A DNA stretch of 64,000 nt from Cunninghamia lanceolata (Eukaryota > Streptophyta > Pinopsida > Cupressales > Cupressaceae), in NCBI GenBank assembly GCA_027924645.1, contig BSBN01000494.1, positions 196,001-260,000 of the forward strand, given 5' to 3'. Under the pieces are notes generated by a model that was not told where the DNA came from, searched no databases, and saw only the letters and a program-made list of their open reading frames with translations. Both the position numbers and the translations under genes were made by a program. Position 1 is the stretch's first letter. Every line of letters starts with the position of its first letter. This document shows positions 46,454 to 57,507 of this stretch, in pieces.

Positions 46454-47493
46454 TATTTGAGGAGGTAAATAAAAGTGTTATTTCCGAATCGCATTGCTTC
46501 GAATTTGAATGATGATTTGAAGTACGTGTTAGAATCATTACAATGTATAGCTTCAAAATTTATGTGTGATGTGTACTTTATGCAGAAAAGGTATTTTATT
46601 TGATGGTGGAAGAAACTTTAAAAGTACTTCTTCTAGATGTCATTTTAGATATTGTGCATTTATTATGAATGTCTAATCGAAGTTCATCTAGCTCTTTAAG
46701 TTGTAGAACTTGTTCTATCTAAGCTCTATTTAGATCTAAATCCACGTGCATAGTTTTCCTCAATGTTTGAAGTTCAAATTCAATAGGTAGGATGGGTTTC
46801 TTTCCAAAGACCAATTCATATTGTGTGAAACCTATAGTTGATTTCCAAGTAGTATTATATGCCCAAACTGATTCATGTAGTTTCCTGGCCCAATCATTCC
46901 TACATGTTGAAACTATTTTAGTGAGTATATTTTCCAACTCCCTATTGGTTACTTCCACATGACAATTCCCTTGAGTCGGATGATATGGTGATGAATTTTT
47001 ATGGCTCACTTGGAAATGATTAGTGAAGTTTAAAAGGACTTTTGACATAAATTGTGGTCCTTGGTCTGTCACAATAGATTTGGGTGCTCCAAATCTGAGA
47101 AATCCTCTATTATATAGAGGAAATTTGTAACTTTCTCTTCTCTAGCTACTTTGAATGCTTACACCTCTACCCATTTTGTGAGATAATCCATACACACAAT
47201 GATATATTCTTTTCCTTCTATAGGAGTTATAGTTTTGCTAGTAAAGTAAATAGCATGTTTTCCTCCATTTTTATCCTCTTTTCCTAGAATTGCACCAATG
47301 GCATCATTCAAAGCATCTGTGTAAATGTAAAACAAAAAGTTCCAGTTGGGTCCAAGTAATACAAGAGCAATTGTTAATTTTTCTTTAATAGTTTCGAACG
47401 AAGTTTAATACTTTAGGGTCCAAGAAAACTTAATATCTTTTTGGAGTAGGAAAAAAATGGGAGCCGTAATTTTGCTAAAGTTTTCAATGAACC
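45900..47493 (-). pseudogene. G2 integrase (two copies), RNase H remnant and end of reverse transcriptase
   Basis: The integrase core reads GKEYIIVCMDYLTKW (first Asp) and VTDQGPQF (second Asp, 47072 region), then VEVTNRELENIL (the Glu) and WAYNTTWKSTIG. It is present twice, open for 117 codons each at 45953-46306 and 46719-47072. Upstream on the minus strand, 47217-47350 gives the start of RNase H (YTDALNDAIGAILGKED). It passes from its TSKT motif straight into integrase GKEY, so the rest of RNase H and the integrase zinc finger are deleted. 47400-47493 gives the reverse transcriptase thumb (RFIENFSKI), which connects to 51877 once D1 is removed. Confidence 0.88.
46454..47216. repeat. 763-bp tandem duplication, copy B
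   Basis: Repeats copy A base for base with a few percent differences. It ends near 47216, where copy A's counterpart breaks off after ATATTCTTTCCTTTAA. Because it carries the LINE edge too, the duplication happened after the LINE inserted. Confidence 0.9.
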
Positions 47494-47494
47494 T

Positions 47495-47520
47495 GGGTGA
47501 TCCCACAATACTGTGTCCCA
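47495..47520 (+). repeat. D1 left terminal inverted repeat
   Basis: GGGTGATCCCACAATACTG then TGTCCCA. Paired with 51847-51872. Confidence 0.88.
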
Positions 47521-48257
47521 CTTTTTGGCCAAAGTGGGACATTAAAATCAACATTTTAACCAAATTTTCACCTTTTGACACCTATTGCAACAAACCGTTA
47601 AGAATTCGAAGATGATGTGAACTAGTGATTTTTGAGATTTTGTGTGTAGATTCTAAATATATATTTTAAAAAAAATTTAAAAAATGATTTGTGAATTTTT
47701 TATGTAACTTTTTATAACTTGTTTTTTATAGTTAACAATATTTTTAAAAAGTGACGTTTATATCATACAACATAACTTTTTTATAGAAAGGATAAAATTC
47801 TAAATTTTTAAATAGAAATTTGTAACACCAATATCTAATGCATGGATATTTTTTCATAATTTTTGATGCATAGTTGTTTTTAATTAATTTTGGAAGTGAG
47901 ATTAATTATAATTTAGACATAGGTTTATACCATACAACATAACTTTTTTTTGTTGAAATAAGGACATCAATACCTAGTGCACAAATATTTTTTAGAATTT
48001 TTTTCTCTATTTTCCACATGTATGAAACAAAGACCTTCATGTTTGGTGAAAAACCTATGTTCACTTGAAAATATAGAATAAATATAATAATCAAAATAAA
48101 TATATTGAATATTATACTTGTTGCAAATCTTATTTTGAGAGCTACAATCCTACAAATTATCCTATCATGTTGACTCCATTTCCTAGTCCAACTCAAGGTT
48201 TGAAATAAAAAATTTTGAGAAAAATCTAAGGACTAAGGTGTAAAGGTCATTTCTAGG

Positions 48258-48444
48258 ACCTTCATTCAAAGGACCTTAGAATGAAGGTACTTTCATTCAA
48301 AGATATCCAAGGACTTTCAAATGAAGTTCCATGAGGATTTTTTTTCCAAAAAAGGAATAAAAGGGACCTTAGAACGAAGGTCCCCTTTTATTCTTTTTTG
48401 GAAATTTCCATAAAAGGAATAAAAAGGGACCTTTGAACAAAGGT
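48258..48444. repeat. D1 left subterminal palindromic repeats
   Basis: Units of 16 nt near ACCTTNNAAYRAAGGT: ACCTTCATTCAAAGGA (48258), ACCTTAGAATGAAGGT (48273), ACCTTAGAACGAAGGT (48366), ACCTTTGAACAAAGGT (48429), plus partial ones. DNA transposons of the En/Spm kind carry comparable subterminal transposase-binding arrays. Confidence 0.8.
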
Positions 48445-48479
48445 CCCTTCTATTGTTTTTTTGGAAATGACCTTGTTTA

Positions 48480-48647
48480 AGGTGAAAAAATGATGAAGAG
48501 GATTTTTATGTTTATTTTGCTAGTTTGTATGAATCCTCCTTTCACCTCTAAACATTCAAGGACTTCAGCCGAGTAGGGAGTCTACTATAGGCCTTCGGTC
48601 ACTCAGAACATAGGGGAAAATTAGAATTGTGTAATTTTGTTGTTTGA
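48480..48647. repeat. D1 internal direct repeat, left copy (168 bp)
   Basis: Matches 50454-50621 over 168 bp without gaps, with around ten substitutions. It is followed by a GC-rich stretch 48650-48740 (GCGCTGCCCCTTGAACCCG and similar words repeated), absent from the right copy. Confidence 0.88.
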
Positions 48648-48845
48648 ACTACAGGCGCTGCCCCTTGAACCCGTCTTGGGGGAACTACCCCCAAACCCCT
48701 ACAAGGGACGCTGCCCTTGACCCCGTTAAATAATTTGGGGGGAAACCGAGCTGATAAAAGTGGGATAAATTTAACCTTTGAGTTTGATTAGGCTCCATAT
48801 AACAACAGAGGGATCATAAGGTAAACCTTAGTTATCATCACACGT

Positions 48846-49181
48846 TTATGCAATAGGTGCCGTAGTGTAATGTTTCATAAAGTCATCTAAGGCTTCATCT
48901 AACATTTTGAGGTCATCACTAGTATATATATTATTGGTCATGAATTTAGTGAGATCATCTAATATCCAAGGATAGATTCCCATGAGGTTTGTGAATCTAT
49001 CAAAATTAGATATATAACAAAGGATTTCATATGTGGAGCACATAGAGAGATCAACATCATGAATGTATGCTATTTGTTCCAAGACTTGAGGATATTCATG
49101 AGTAAATTTAGAGAAATGTTCCATGTCTATGGTGTATGCAAATAGAGCTTCCAAGTAAGTATCCATTATATATGTTTTCAA
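48846..49181 (-). CDS. Hypothetical 111-residue open frame inside D1
   Basis: Starts MKTYIMDTYLEALF and ends at TTAPIA. It is acidic, with several aromatic residues and no transmembrane stretch, zinc motif or recognisable transposase motif. It is the longest frame in D1 and has no internal stop, in contrast to all surrounding sequence. It could be a domesticated or captured fragment or a chance frame; no ribosomal or promoter context is visible. I do not know its function. Confidence 0.35.
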   Translation of the reverse strand: MKTYIMDTYLEALFAYTIDMEHFSKFTHEYPQVLEQIAYIHDVDLSMCSTYEILCYISNFDRFTNLMGIYPWILDDLTKFMTNNIYTSDDLKMLDEALDDFMKHYTTAPIA

Positions 49182-49243
49182 ATGAATGTGAAATTAGATT
49201 TTAGAATCTTTTCAAATTTTATGCAAGAGACAAGTGCAACACT

Positions 49244-50110
49244 ATGTATGAAAATGACCTAAAATGCTTTATTTTTTTCAACTTTTTTCAATCCAAATAA
49301 GTGAAAGAAAGGGTGTTGTAAGTAAATTGATCAAGTGCAGCAAGTAATATGTCTAATATCAGTCCAATAAAGCAATAATATCCTTCACAACATACTTTTG
49401 ATGCAAATCTAGAATGATGACAAAGCAAATCTAGAATGATGACAAAGCAAAACCTAGTGAAAATGTGCTAAAATATGTAATTTTTCACAACTTTTCAATG
49501 CAAAGACCCAATAACAAGGGTGTTGTAAATAATTTTAGGAGGTTCATCAGGTTATAGCAGTAATATCAGTCACCTAAAGCCATAAAATTCATCTAGGTCA
49601 AACCCCAGGGCAAATATAGCCAAAATATGGAAATTTTCACCAAATTTCAATGCAAAAGAGTATGACAAAGAGTGTTATGAGGAAAATGATGATGGACAGA
49701 AAATTATAATAGTAATAACAGCCACCTAATGCAAAAAAATCTATCACAACATGCTTATAGTGCAACTCAAGGTCAAACCCTAGGGAAAATATAGCCAAAA
49801 CATGCAATTTTTCACCAAATTTCCACTGTAAGAGCCCAATAAAAAGGTGTTGTAAATAATTTTAGGAGGGGTAGAAGATAATAACCATGATAATAGCTAA
49901 TTAGTCTAGAAAAATCCTTTACAACACACCTATGGTGCAAATCTAGAGAGACGATAAGGCGAAAATCTAGTGAAAAATTAAGGTTTTCACACCCTAGGCA
50001 TGAAATTTCACAGGCAAACCACTATGATTCAACACTATAGTTAGAAACCAATCCTAATGAGTGTTTTGAAAGGGTATTAAAATCTGAAACAAGATTTTGA
50101 CTACAAACCC
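49244..50110. repeat. D1 degenerate tandem array (units about 150-215 bp)
   Basis: Similar sections start at about 49244, 49459, 49611 and 49785, with a weaker one near 49961. Each runs GAAAATNTNNCNAAAATATG, then TTTTTCACCAAATTTCAATG, then GGTGTTGTAAATAA, then a part with GCAGTAATATCAGTCACCTA and a CTAGGTCAAACC-like end. Copies are strongly diverged. Confidence 0.7.
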
Positions 50111-50453
50111 TAGCTAATGCAAAACTAGGTTATATGAAAAAATTCACAATTTCAAACAATTTTTAGCAATTTAAGCATCAAAATGCAACCTAAAATAATG
50201 ATGAATGAAAAATTTCTGTATTTTAAATTAGATCTGATGATAAAGACATAAATTTATTGCAACTAATTCAAATTATATGAATATGCAAGCTAAAAAAGCT
50301 AATTTTTTTCAAAATTTCTATTTTTTTTTTGTAATTTTTCAAATGCAATAAGATGAACAAGGATATGAATGAATGAAATGAATGCAAATCTAAAGAAAAA
50401 ACACTCAAAAAGGTGCACAATTCATTAAAAACATGGGTTCACCAAAATTTTTA

Positions 50454-50621
50454 AAGTGAAAAAATGATGATGAGGATTTTTGTGTTTATTTTGCTAGTTT
50501 GTATGAATCCTCCTTTCACCTCTAAACATTCAAGGACTTTAGCCGAGTAGGGAATCTACTACAGGCCTTCAGTCACTCAGAACATGGGGGAAAATTGGAA
50601 TTGTGTAATTTTTTTGTTTGA
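50454..50621. repeat. D1 internal direct repeat, right copy (168 bp)
   Basis: Second copy of 48480-48647. The two enclose the 111-codon frame and the tandem array, a unit of about 2.1 kb. Confidence 0.88.
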
Positions 50622-51695
50622 TTAAGTCCTCTCATGCTCAAAACCCTAATTCTACAAATTCAGAAGCAAACAAATAAATTACAGAAAATGCTTACACACA
50701 GAGATATCAAATGACAATCAAATGCGTACCAGATTTCAAAGTTTAAAAAATAAAAAAAGTCAGGGACTTATGAGAGGGTGCCCTAGTCCAGTACCATGCT
50801 TTTTTTGGGATTTGGGAATCTTGTCTGCAACATGTTCTTGTTGTTCCAGAGATTCTTTAGTTATGGGATCCAAAGGACTAATGGGCGGGCACCCGAGTCC
50901 ATGTCCCTATTTTCTTCTTTGATCTGCAATTCTGACAGTTTGCACTACTCCCCTGCAACTCCACTTTTTCTGCTCCTGCAACCTATAACTTACAATCATG
51001 GAAAAATAGGTTGGGGGTTGTGATGTTTAGAGGCTTGCCTTAGTCAAGCCCCAGAGAGACATTCAAGTCTTTCGAACACCATTGTCAAATAAAGAGTGTG
51101 TATCCTTGTGGGATAGAGGTGAAATCTAAATGATAAATGACTGAAAACACAAATGATATCACCTTGTAGTGAAGATCTCATGGAAGGAAGATGCTCTTCA
51201 TGCCATGAGGAGATTGATGCCAAATCTGTGAATATAAACACAATAACAATGCTTTGCTCTGCAACACAATGAATATTTTGAATGCTCCAAAATCACAAGA
51301 ATGCCTAAAGTTCACATTTGCCATCTAATTTCCATCTAGTTTACAAATGAATTACTAATCATACTTATATATGCAACTACAAACATTGCCACCAAGAATT
51401 TCGTAATTGAAACTTATCGTGTTGGCATAGGACCTAAATAATGGTCATAAACTGACACTCAAAAATTGGGCCTAACCTAAAATAGGGTAGTACTAGGGCA
51501 CAGGCACCCAAGTCCCCCCTTATTTCAGGTAGGAATATTATTAAGTGCATCCCCTAAGTCCTATTTGCCATGAAACATCATGGTTTTCTCATTGGGAGTC
51601 ATCAAAATCATACAAGATGCTCTAAATGCATACTAAGGGACCCGGGAGCTAAACCTTAAGAGGGAAAAGCCCCCAAGGGGATATTTTCTGACATA
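50622..51695. other. D1 right interior, no gene seen
   Basis: Unrecognised sequence with recurring words near GGGCACCCGAGTCC, GGTGCCCTAGTCC and GGCACCCAAGTCC at about 50777, 50887 and 51502. No domain in either strand. Confidence 0.5.
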
Positions 51696-51699
51696 ATAG

Positions 51700-51804
51700 A
51701 CCTTAATTCGAAGGTCCTTCACATAAGAAACTTCGAATGAAGGTTCACCTTCATTCAAAGGTGATTTTTAAGTTACCTTTGAATGAAGGTACCTTCATTC
51801 GAAG
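51700..51804. repeat. D1 right subterminal palindromic repeats
   Basis: ACCTTAATTCGAAGGT (51700), ACCTTCATTCAAAGGT (51747), ACCTTTGAATGAAGGT (51775) and ACCTTCATTCGAAG (51791), the same family as on the left side. Confidence 0.85.
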
Positions 51805-51846
51805 AAATACCTCCCATCTACATTCAAAAGTTTAATGTCCCAAGTT

Positions 51847-51872
51847 TGGGACTCAGTATTGTGGGTTTACCC
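51847..51872 (-). repeat. D1 right terminal inverted repeat
   Basis: On the minus strand GGGTAAACCCACAATACTG then AGTCCCA. Followed by the target copy ACCT (51873-51876). Confidence 0.88.
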
Positions 51873-51876
51873 ACCT

Positions 51877-53600
51877 CTGATAATAACTAGCATGTCCAAG
51901 AAATCTTTTCACATCAGTTTGATTTGTTGGGAGTTCTATCTTTTGTATCACTTCAATCTTTTTAGGGTCAACTTTAATACCCTTAGCAAAGATATGATGT
52001 CCCAGTACAATCCCATATTCAACCATCATAAGACATTTTTTATGACTCAAGGATAACTGGTGTTCTTCACAATGTTTGAGAACTTTGTCCAAATTTTGAA
52101 GTACCTCTTCATAAGTGGTTCCATATACTATGAAGTCATCCATGTAGACTTCTATGCAATGATTTAAAATTTTAGCAAAAATGGCTAATATTGCTCTATG
52201 AAAAGTGGCAGGAGCATTGGACAACCCAAAGGGAAGGACTCAGTATGCAAAGGTCCCCCATGGACAAGTGAAAGTGGTTTTATCCTGATCTTCTGGAGCC
52301 ACTTGTATTTGATTATAACCACTAAACACATCCAAGAATGAGAAATAAGTTTTACCGGCCAAGTTATCAAAAACTTGGTCAATGAATGGTAAAGGAAAAT
52401 AATCTCTATAATTTACATTATTGAGTTCTTGGTAATCCACACATACCCTCCATTTCCCACCTTTCTTAGGTACAACCACAAGAGGTAAAACCCTTTTTCT
52501 ATCATAGATTGGATATATAAATCCTACTTACAGAAATGTTTTAATTTTTGTTTTAACCACGTCTCTGAGTGCAGGGTTAAGTCTACACTATGGTTGGTAA
52601 GCTGGTTGGACATCCTCAATATAAATGTGATGAGTGCAAATATTTATATATATTCCCTTCATATCCTTATAATCTAAGGTAGAATCCTTAGATTGATTCA
52701 CTAGAACATCAGACAATTTGAGTTCCTACTGTTTTATGAGCGAACTATTGATATTTAAGGTTTTACCAGGTAGTATCATTATTGACTTAGTTCTTGGGTG
52801 CTTAGAGCAGACCTTATAGGTTTCACTTATCAAATTATTAAGGGGGAAACTATGAGGTTGCATCGTATGAAAGGTAGTGTACATCTTTGAAGAAGCACTC
52901 ATTTCTTAGAATCAATGTGGCTAAAGGACAATGGAACGATGTAAGAAAGTTCTCCTTTTTGTTTTGAGAAAATTCCACTATACTTGTTTGGATAAGGCTA
53001 TGAAGGGATTCATCCATTTCAAAAAAAAAATTATTAGAAATATTGTCAAATTCCAGCTCATCCTCTAATTCATCTCCATGTTGCTTAATGACAACCATTT
53101 CTAAAAAAGCCAGATTCTCTTGTTTACTGAACTGGTTTGGTTCATCTACCCATATCCTATTCCACTTATTTGTAGAGGGTTGAGTAGGAGGGTATAATGA
53201 GAATTTTTTACTATTAATACCATTATAAATGGTCATTCCTCTAGATCTGCAATCAATAAGAGTTGCAATTATAGCTAACCAGGGTCTTCCTAGTATCAAC
53301 AGATAACTATCATTAGGCTACATGACTAAATAACCTAAAAATCTATAGGATATTCCTAGGTTTCAACCATAACTGAAACATTTTCTAAAACCCATTTTGG
53401 AATGGCAATGGATTGGTTTTCCATATGAAGAATAGTACTTGTGGGTTGTAGGTTTGTTAGAGATAACATCTCCATGACATCTACAGTCATGACATTAATA
53501 GTAGCCCCCAAATCCACAAGTGCGTTTGGGGATTTCAAATCCACCAATGGATACAGTAATCATAGGACTACCAATATCACCATACTTAGGTGGGATAAAT
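51877..53600 (-). pseudogene. G2 protease and reverse transcriptase
   Basis: On the minus strand the protease region reads ALVDLGATINVMTVDVMEM (about 53.53-53.47 kb); DLGA is the usual form in Athila-like elements. MILGRPWLAIIATLIDCR follows at 53299. After a spacer the reverse transcriptase starts VVPKKGGKWRVCVDYQELN (52479), with FLDVFSGYNQI (catalytic Asp), a TAG before the PFGLSNAPATF motif near 52.24 kb, YMDD near 52.13 kb and a thumb ending HASYYQR at 51877. There D1 interrupts; the frame goes on at 47494. A few stops and frameshifts. Confidence 0.9.
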
Positions 53601-53999
53601 TATATTGAAAGGAGATTATCTAGGTACCCATCAATCTAGATTGTATTGATCTGTTTATTTTTCCTTTTTGGTGTTTTAATACACAACTGTTTAACTAGTT
53701 GGTTTAGTTCAAGTATTTATTTGATTGCTTGTAATAATGGGATTTTAATGTTCAACTATTTGATCTCCTGAATTAGGTGAGTTTCATTTAAATAAATTTG
53801 TTCTAGAGGACATTTTGGGGTTACTTGTCTTAGTCTTTCCAGAAAAGGAGCTTGTTTCAACACATGTTGTTCCTTTTAAGTTCTAAGGTAAACTTCCAAA
53901 GAAAATCTAGAGAAGGGTTTGGGAACATGCTTAGAGGATTTCTTTGGGAGGTTTTTGAAAGACTTCTTTGGAGGAACTTTGGAAAGAAAATGTGTGGAA

Positions 54000-55720
54000 C
54001 TTCAAAAAGATAAATCCAAAAGTTTTCCAAGATGCACCTCCAGAGTAACTCCTGAAGGTAGCTCTATAAGAGTGTCAGAGGATTTTTCCAAACTAGTCTT
54101 CTCAGTTGATAGCTTATGATGCTCCTCTATAGACTTCTTGTTCCTTTTCTCAATGTGATTAGCCTTACTCTCTAAAAGTATATCTTTCTCACAACCAATT
54201 ATTTCAACTATGGTAGATTGACAAGGTTGATGGAGAGTTTTTCCTGGCTTGAGTTGCACACTTCCATAGTGTATGGCAGTAATTCCAGCCATATTTTCCT
54301 ATTCACCTGAGTAGTCATGGGCAACTTGTCTATTATTCTTTGGATTAGCAACCAGTTGGGATAAAATTTAGGGTTGTGTAACCTGGTCAGATTATTGTTG
54401 ATTATATTGAGGTAGTAGCAGTGATTGTTGTTGATTTTATCTAGGGTGAGGTCTTTGATAAAGCTGGTTGTATGGTGGCTTCCATTGTGGTGTAGGGTTT
54501 GGAGGGTACCAGGACTATTGTGACTGATTATTCCATTAAGGATTTGACCATGTTTGATTTTCCCATTCTAGGGGTCCCCAATATTGTGGTCCTTGATGCC
54601 AAGGCCAAGAATCTGTCCATTGATTATTAGTCCAGTTGGGTTGTGGTCACCAAGGTGGATTTGAGGATTGTCCATAGAAAAAATTTCCTCTTGGTCTTTT
54701 TCCTACAAAATTAACCTCTTCCTCTAGAGAAGACTTTTTCTTAGAATTTTTAATTGCATTAAGAAATTCACATTGATCAGTAGGATGGTTTTTATCACAA
54801 ACTTGACAGTTATCAATCTTATCCGAGGGACATTCTCATAATAGGTGTTTGTTTTTGCATCTCAAGAAATAAATTGAGAGTGTTTCTGAGTTCTAAGTTT
54901 TGTCTTGAATTCCATCTAGGTTAGTATTTAATTGAACGAGAATATCAATCTTTAGGTTTGCTATTTCTTCCCTTGGTTGTCCTATTTCATTGGTCCCTCT
55001 TGTTAGGCTAGATTTCCTAATCCCTCCATGGGTTCATGAATAATTTTTACAAAGTGCAAATATTTTGGTGAGACTCCATTTCGCTACATCACCTCTCCCC
55101 ATTAGATCAAGAGCTCTTCATGCATCTTCATCAAGACCTTTCAAAAATATTGTTTAACAAGTTTAAGAGTCATGATATCCTAACTATATCATTTTAGTAT
55201 AAAGAGGAATCTATCCAAGAAATCTTCCAGAATTTCATCTTCTTTTTATTTAAGATGAAACAAGTCTTCCTTCCTATCACTTACCCTACAATAATATTGG
55301 TACTTAGCTAGAAATATAGTTTCCATTTCTTTCCATGAGTTGATTGACCCTGTTGACAAATATATAAACCATAGTTGAGTCCCTAAGTGTAGAATGGAAC
55401 AACTTAAGTTTTTTATTATGATTTTTATAATCATTTGTTTGGTAGAGGACCTTAAATTTGAAAAGGAACTGAATTGAGTCTTCCAAGGATAAACCTGTAA
55501 AAGTGGGTAGGATGGAAGGAGAGATATTTTTGATTGGAGCATCTTCATCTGAATTTAAATTAATAGGGTAAGTAAATGTTCTTTCTACCCTTCTTTCTTC
55601 TCCTCCATTATTTTCATCCATGATGTTTGCTATTATTTTCTCACTTTCAAGAGTACTTTGGGAAGTCTCTAGTTGGTCTTGGTTAACTAGTTGATATTGA
55701 CACAATTCTCTAACCAAGAC
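54000..55720 (-). pseudogene. G2 gag
   Basis: The capsid-type retrotransposon gag domain is at 55.6-55.2 kb (PTFTGLSLEDSIQFLFKF, KLKLFHSTLRDS), with a frameshift near 55.35 kb leading to SWKEMETIFLAKYQYYC and EDLFHLKQKEDE. A Gln/Pro/Trp-rich section follows (about 54.7-54.4 kb; GPQYWGP). A 96-codon open stretch, 54292-54002, probably joins gag to protease. Start codon uncertain: an ATG at 55717 opens the longest frame, about 200 nt after the LTR. Many stops. Confidence 0.8.
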
Positions 55721-55879
55721 TTCTATCCCCTTACATTCAATGGTTGGTGTTTTAGGTTGGGGGGTTTTGCAACAAATATTTTACGGGTTCCCCTTTTTCT
55801 GACCATGCAAAAGAGGGGGATTGTTAGTTTTTGTATCGTTGTCTTGAGTTATATGACTATATTCCTAATGACACCTTGA

Positions 55880-55916
55880 CCAAAGAACAACTCTCCCCGA
55901 CAACGACACCAAAAAG
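55880..55916 (-). other. G2 primer-binding region
   Basis: Directly after the 5' LTR the minus strand reads CTTTTTGGTGTCGTTGTCGG then GGAGAG. This is a diverged form of the TTTGGCGCCGTTGCCGGGG block that follows the LTR in Athila/Tat elements. C-to-T changes account for the differences. Confidence 0.8.
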
Positions 55917-57393
55917 TGACAAGGCGTCGTTAAACCTCATACTTTAATATATTGCTAAGTTAGCCCCATTAAACCTTGTACTTTAATATATAGTTAAGTT
56001 GTCAACCCAAGTGGTGTTTGATGTCGATATGCAATAGGAAGTCAAACATCTCATTTTAGTGATGTTTTTTAGCTATGGAATAAAGGACTACTTATACAAA
56101 AATGGAATCTTAAACTTTGAAAGCCTTTAAAATCTAATCTAAGAAAGCGTTTAAAATATAACTATAAAAGCATTCAATATTCATAAATGAATACAATAAG
56201 AAAATAAAATATTAAACTACTTAGTTGCCTCTAAGAAAGCAAATATACTATAAAATTTTAAAACCACTACAATGGGTAAATTCCTAAGAGTGAATTAAGA
56301 ACACAGTTTTCCAACACAATATAAATTTATTGAATAGTAAAATAGTACACATTATTAAATACTAGAAACATAACAGCTAGACCTACAAGTTAAAGACTGA
56401 GACAACCTATAGGTTAAAGACTGAGACAACTTATTTCACTTGCTTAAAACAAAACAAAAATGGATACACTTCATAACAAAATCACTTCAACACAACATTA
56501 TATTCACATCACATTGAGAATTATAAATACTTATCTATTAACATAGTTTTTCATCCCAAATGAGTGGCCAGCTCTCCAGAATTTGAAACTTTCAAGACTT
56601 CAAGACTTCAAAATATCATCACATAGAGTTTTCTCAGATTGAAAGCAAATGTAGATCTATCTATATTCATTCATTCCAACAATTATTTAGTTATCAAATG
56701 AATATTATAACACTACTATATTTCTTATCTCCTAAATATTGGGTTCTAAAACTATGCCTATAATCGGGCCTTGTGAGATATATGCACTATTGTTGTTTTA
56801 AAGTATTTAACATAAAACCATAAATATTATAAAGTTTGATTTATAAACAATAACAAAGAGATTAAGGAAACTGATAAAGTCAATTTCCATTAGGAGTCTT
56901 CTCATGCAGAGTGATTTTAAAACATTTATGGATCATTTTCTAACTATCCTTAACCACTTCCAAACAGAGAGGAACAAGTATGCAAAATCAAGGGGATCAA
57001 GTGTGAAGAACAAAGGTCTTTTTCTACTTCCTTAATTATTATGGAGCTTGTCTTAATTCTTTTGGATCTGCCTTTGAAACATGCATCTTTCATTGCCACA
57101 ACATTTGGAAGCTTCATTTTCCTTCTCTGGAGTATTCTTTTCCATTTTCCAAAATCTATCTCTTGGAGCTAAATGTGTCTTGTTTTGACAAAAATGAATC
57201 TTTCCAGTCACAAATTGTTAGCATTAAAATACTTTTCAACACAGAGTAATAAACAAAAATATGCACATCATTTCAAGTTATGATAACTAATAATTTATCC
57301 CATAATCATTTTAATACTAGCATGATAGAATTATTAGGTTGTAAAGGAAGGTAATTTAGTCAAAATGTGATGAGGTTAATTTTCACCTCATCA
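55917..57393 (-). repeat. G2 5' LTR
   Basis: 1477 bp. Longer than the 3' LTR because of small internal duplications: about 40 bp near 55930-55975 (ACTTTAATATAT twice), about 26 bp near 56395-56425 (GTTAAAGACTGAGACAAC twice) and one near 56140. Target copy GTCTT at 57394-57398. Confidence 0.88.
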
Positions 57394-57507
57394 GTCTTGT
57401 CTTGAGATTAACTTACTTCCTTGTATCATCCTTATTCATGAAACATTTAGTTTTTTTGGTTAATTTTACTATTTATATTATGTTCTGTTGGAATACCCCT
57501 TTTTCAG

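Larger units (their letters stand above)
47495..51872. mobile_element. D1: 4.4-kb terminal-inverted-repeat DNA element in G2 reverse transcriptase
   Basis: The ends are inverted repeats of 26 nt with 3 mismatches (47495-47520 and 51847-51872), each beginning GGGT and containing CCCACAATACTG then GTCCCA. ACCT flanks both sides (47491-47494 and 51873-51876). Removing D1 and one ACCT rejoins a gypsy reverse transcriptase in frame (minus YYQRFIENFSK). Both ends carry a small hairpin (GTCCCACTTT with AAAGTGGGAC on the left; GTCCCA with TGGGAC on the right) and arrays of palindromic repeats. No transposase is recognised. A 4-bp target (3 bp cannot be excluded) with these ends does not fit hAT, Mutator or Tc1, and CACTA ends would read CACTA. 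Confidence 0.85.
15351..57393 (-). mobile_element. G2: Athila/Tat-like Ty3/gypsy retrotransposon stretched to 42 kb by nested insertions
   Basis: The two ends are related LTRs in the same orientation: 15351-16744 (3' LTR on the minus strand) and 55917-57393 (5' LTR). Outside them the same five bases occur: GTCTT at 15346-15350 and at 57394-57398. Read on the minus strand the order is LTR, primer-site region, gag (55.7-54.0 kb), protease, reverse transcriptase (about 53.6-51.9 kb, then D1, then 47.5 kb), RNase H remnant, integrase (47.2-45.9 kb), then after the LINE a long 3' region with a decayed open frame (about 33.3-17.4 kb) and a purine tract before the 3' LTR. No chromodomain is seen. 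The Athila/Tat assignment comes from the gag type, the DLGA-form protease and the GTCGTTGTCGGGGAG block after the 5' LTR. Confidence 0.85.

Noticed and set aside
48480..50621. 168-bp direct repeats as LTRs of a miniature retroelement
   Set aside because: Ends are not TG/CA, and no primer site, purine tract or target copies are visible.
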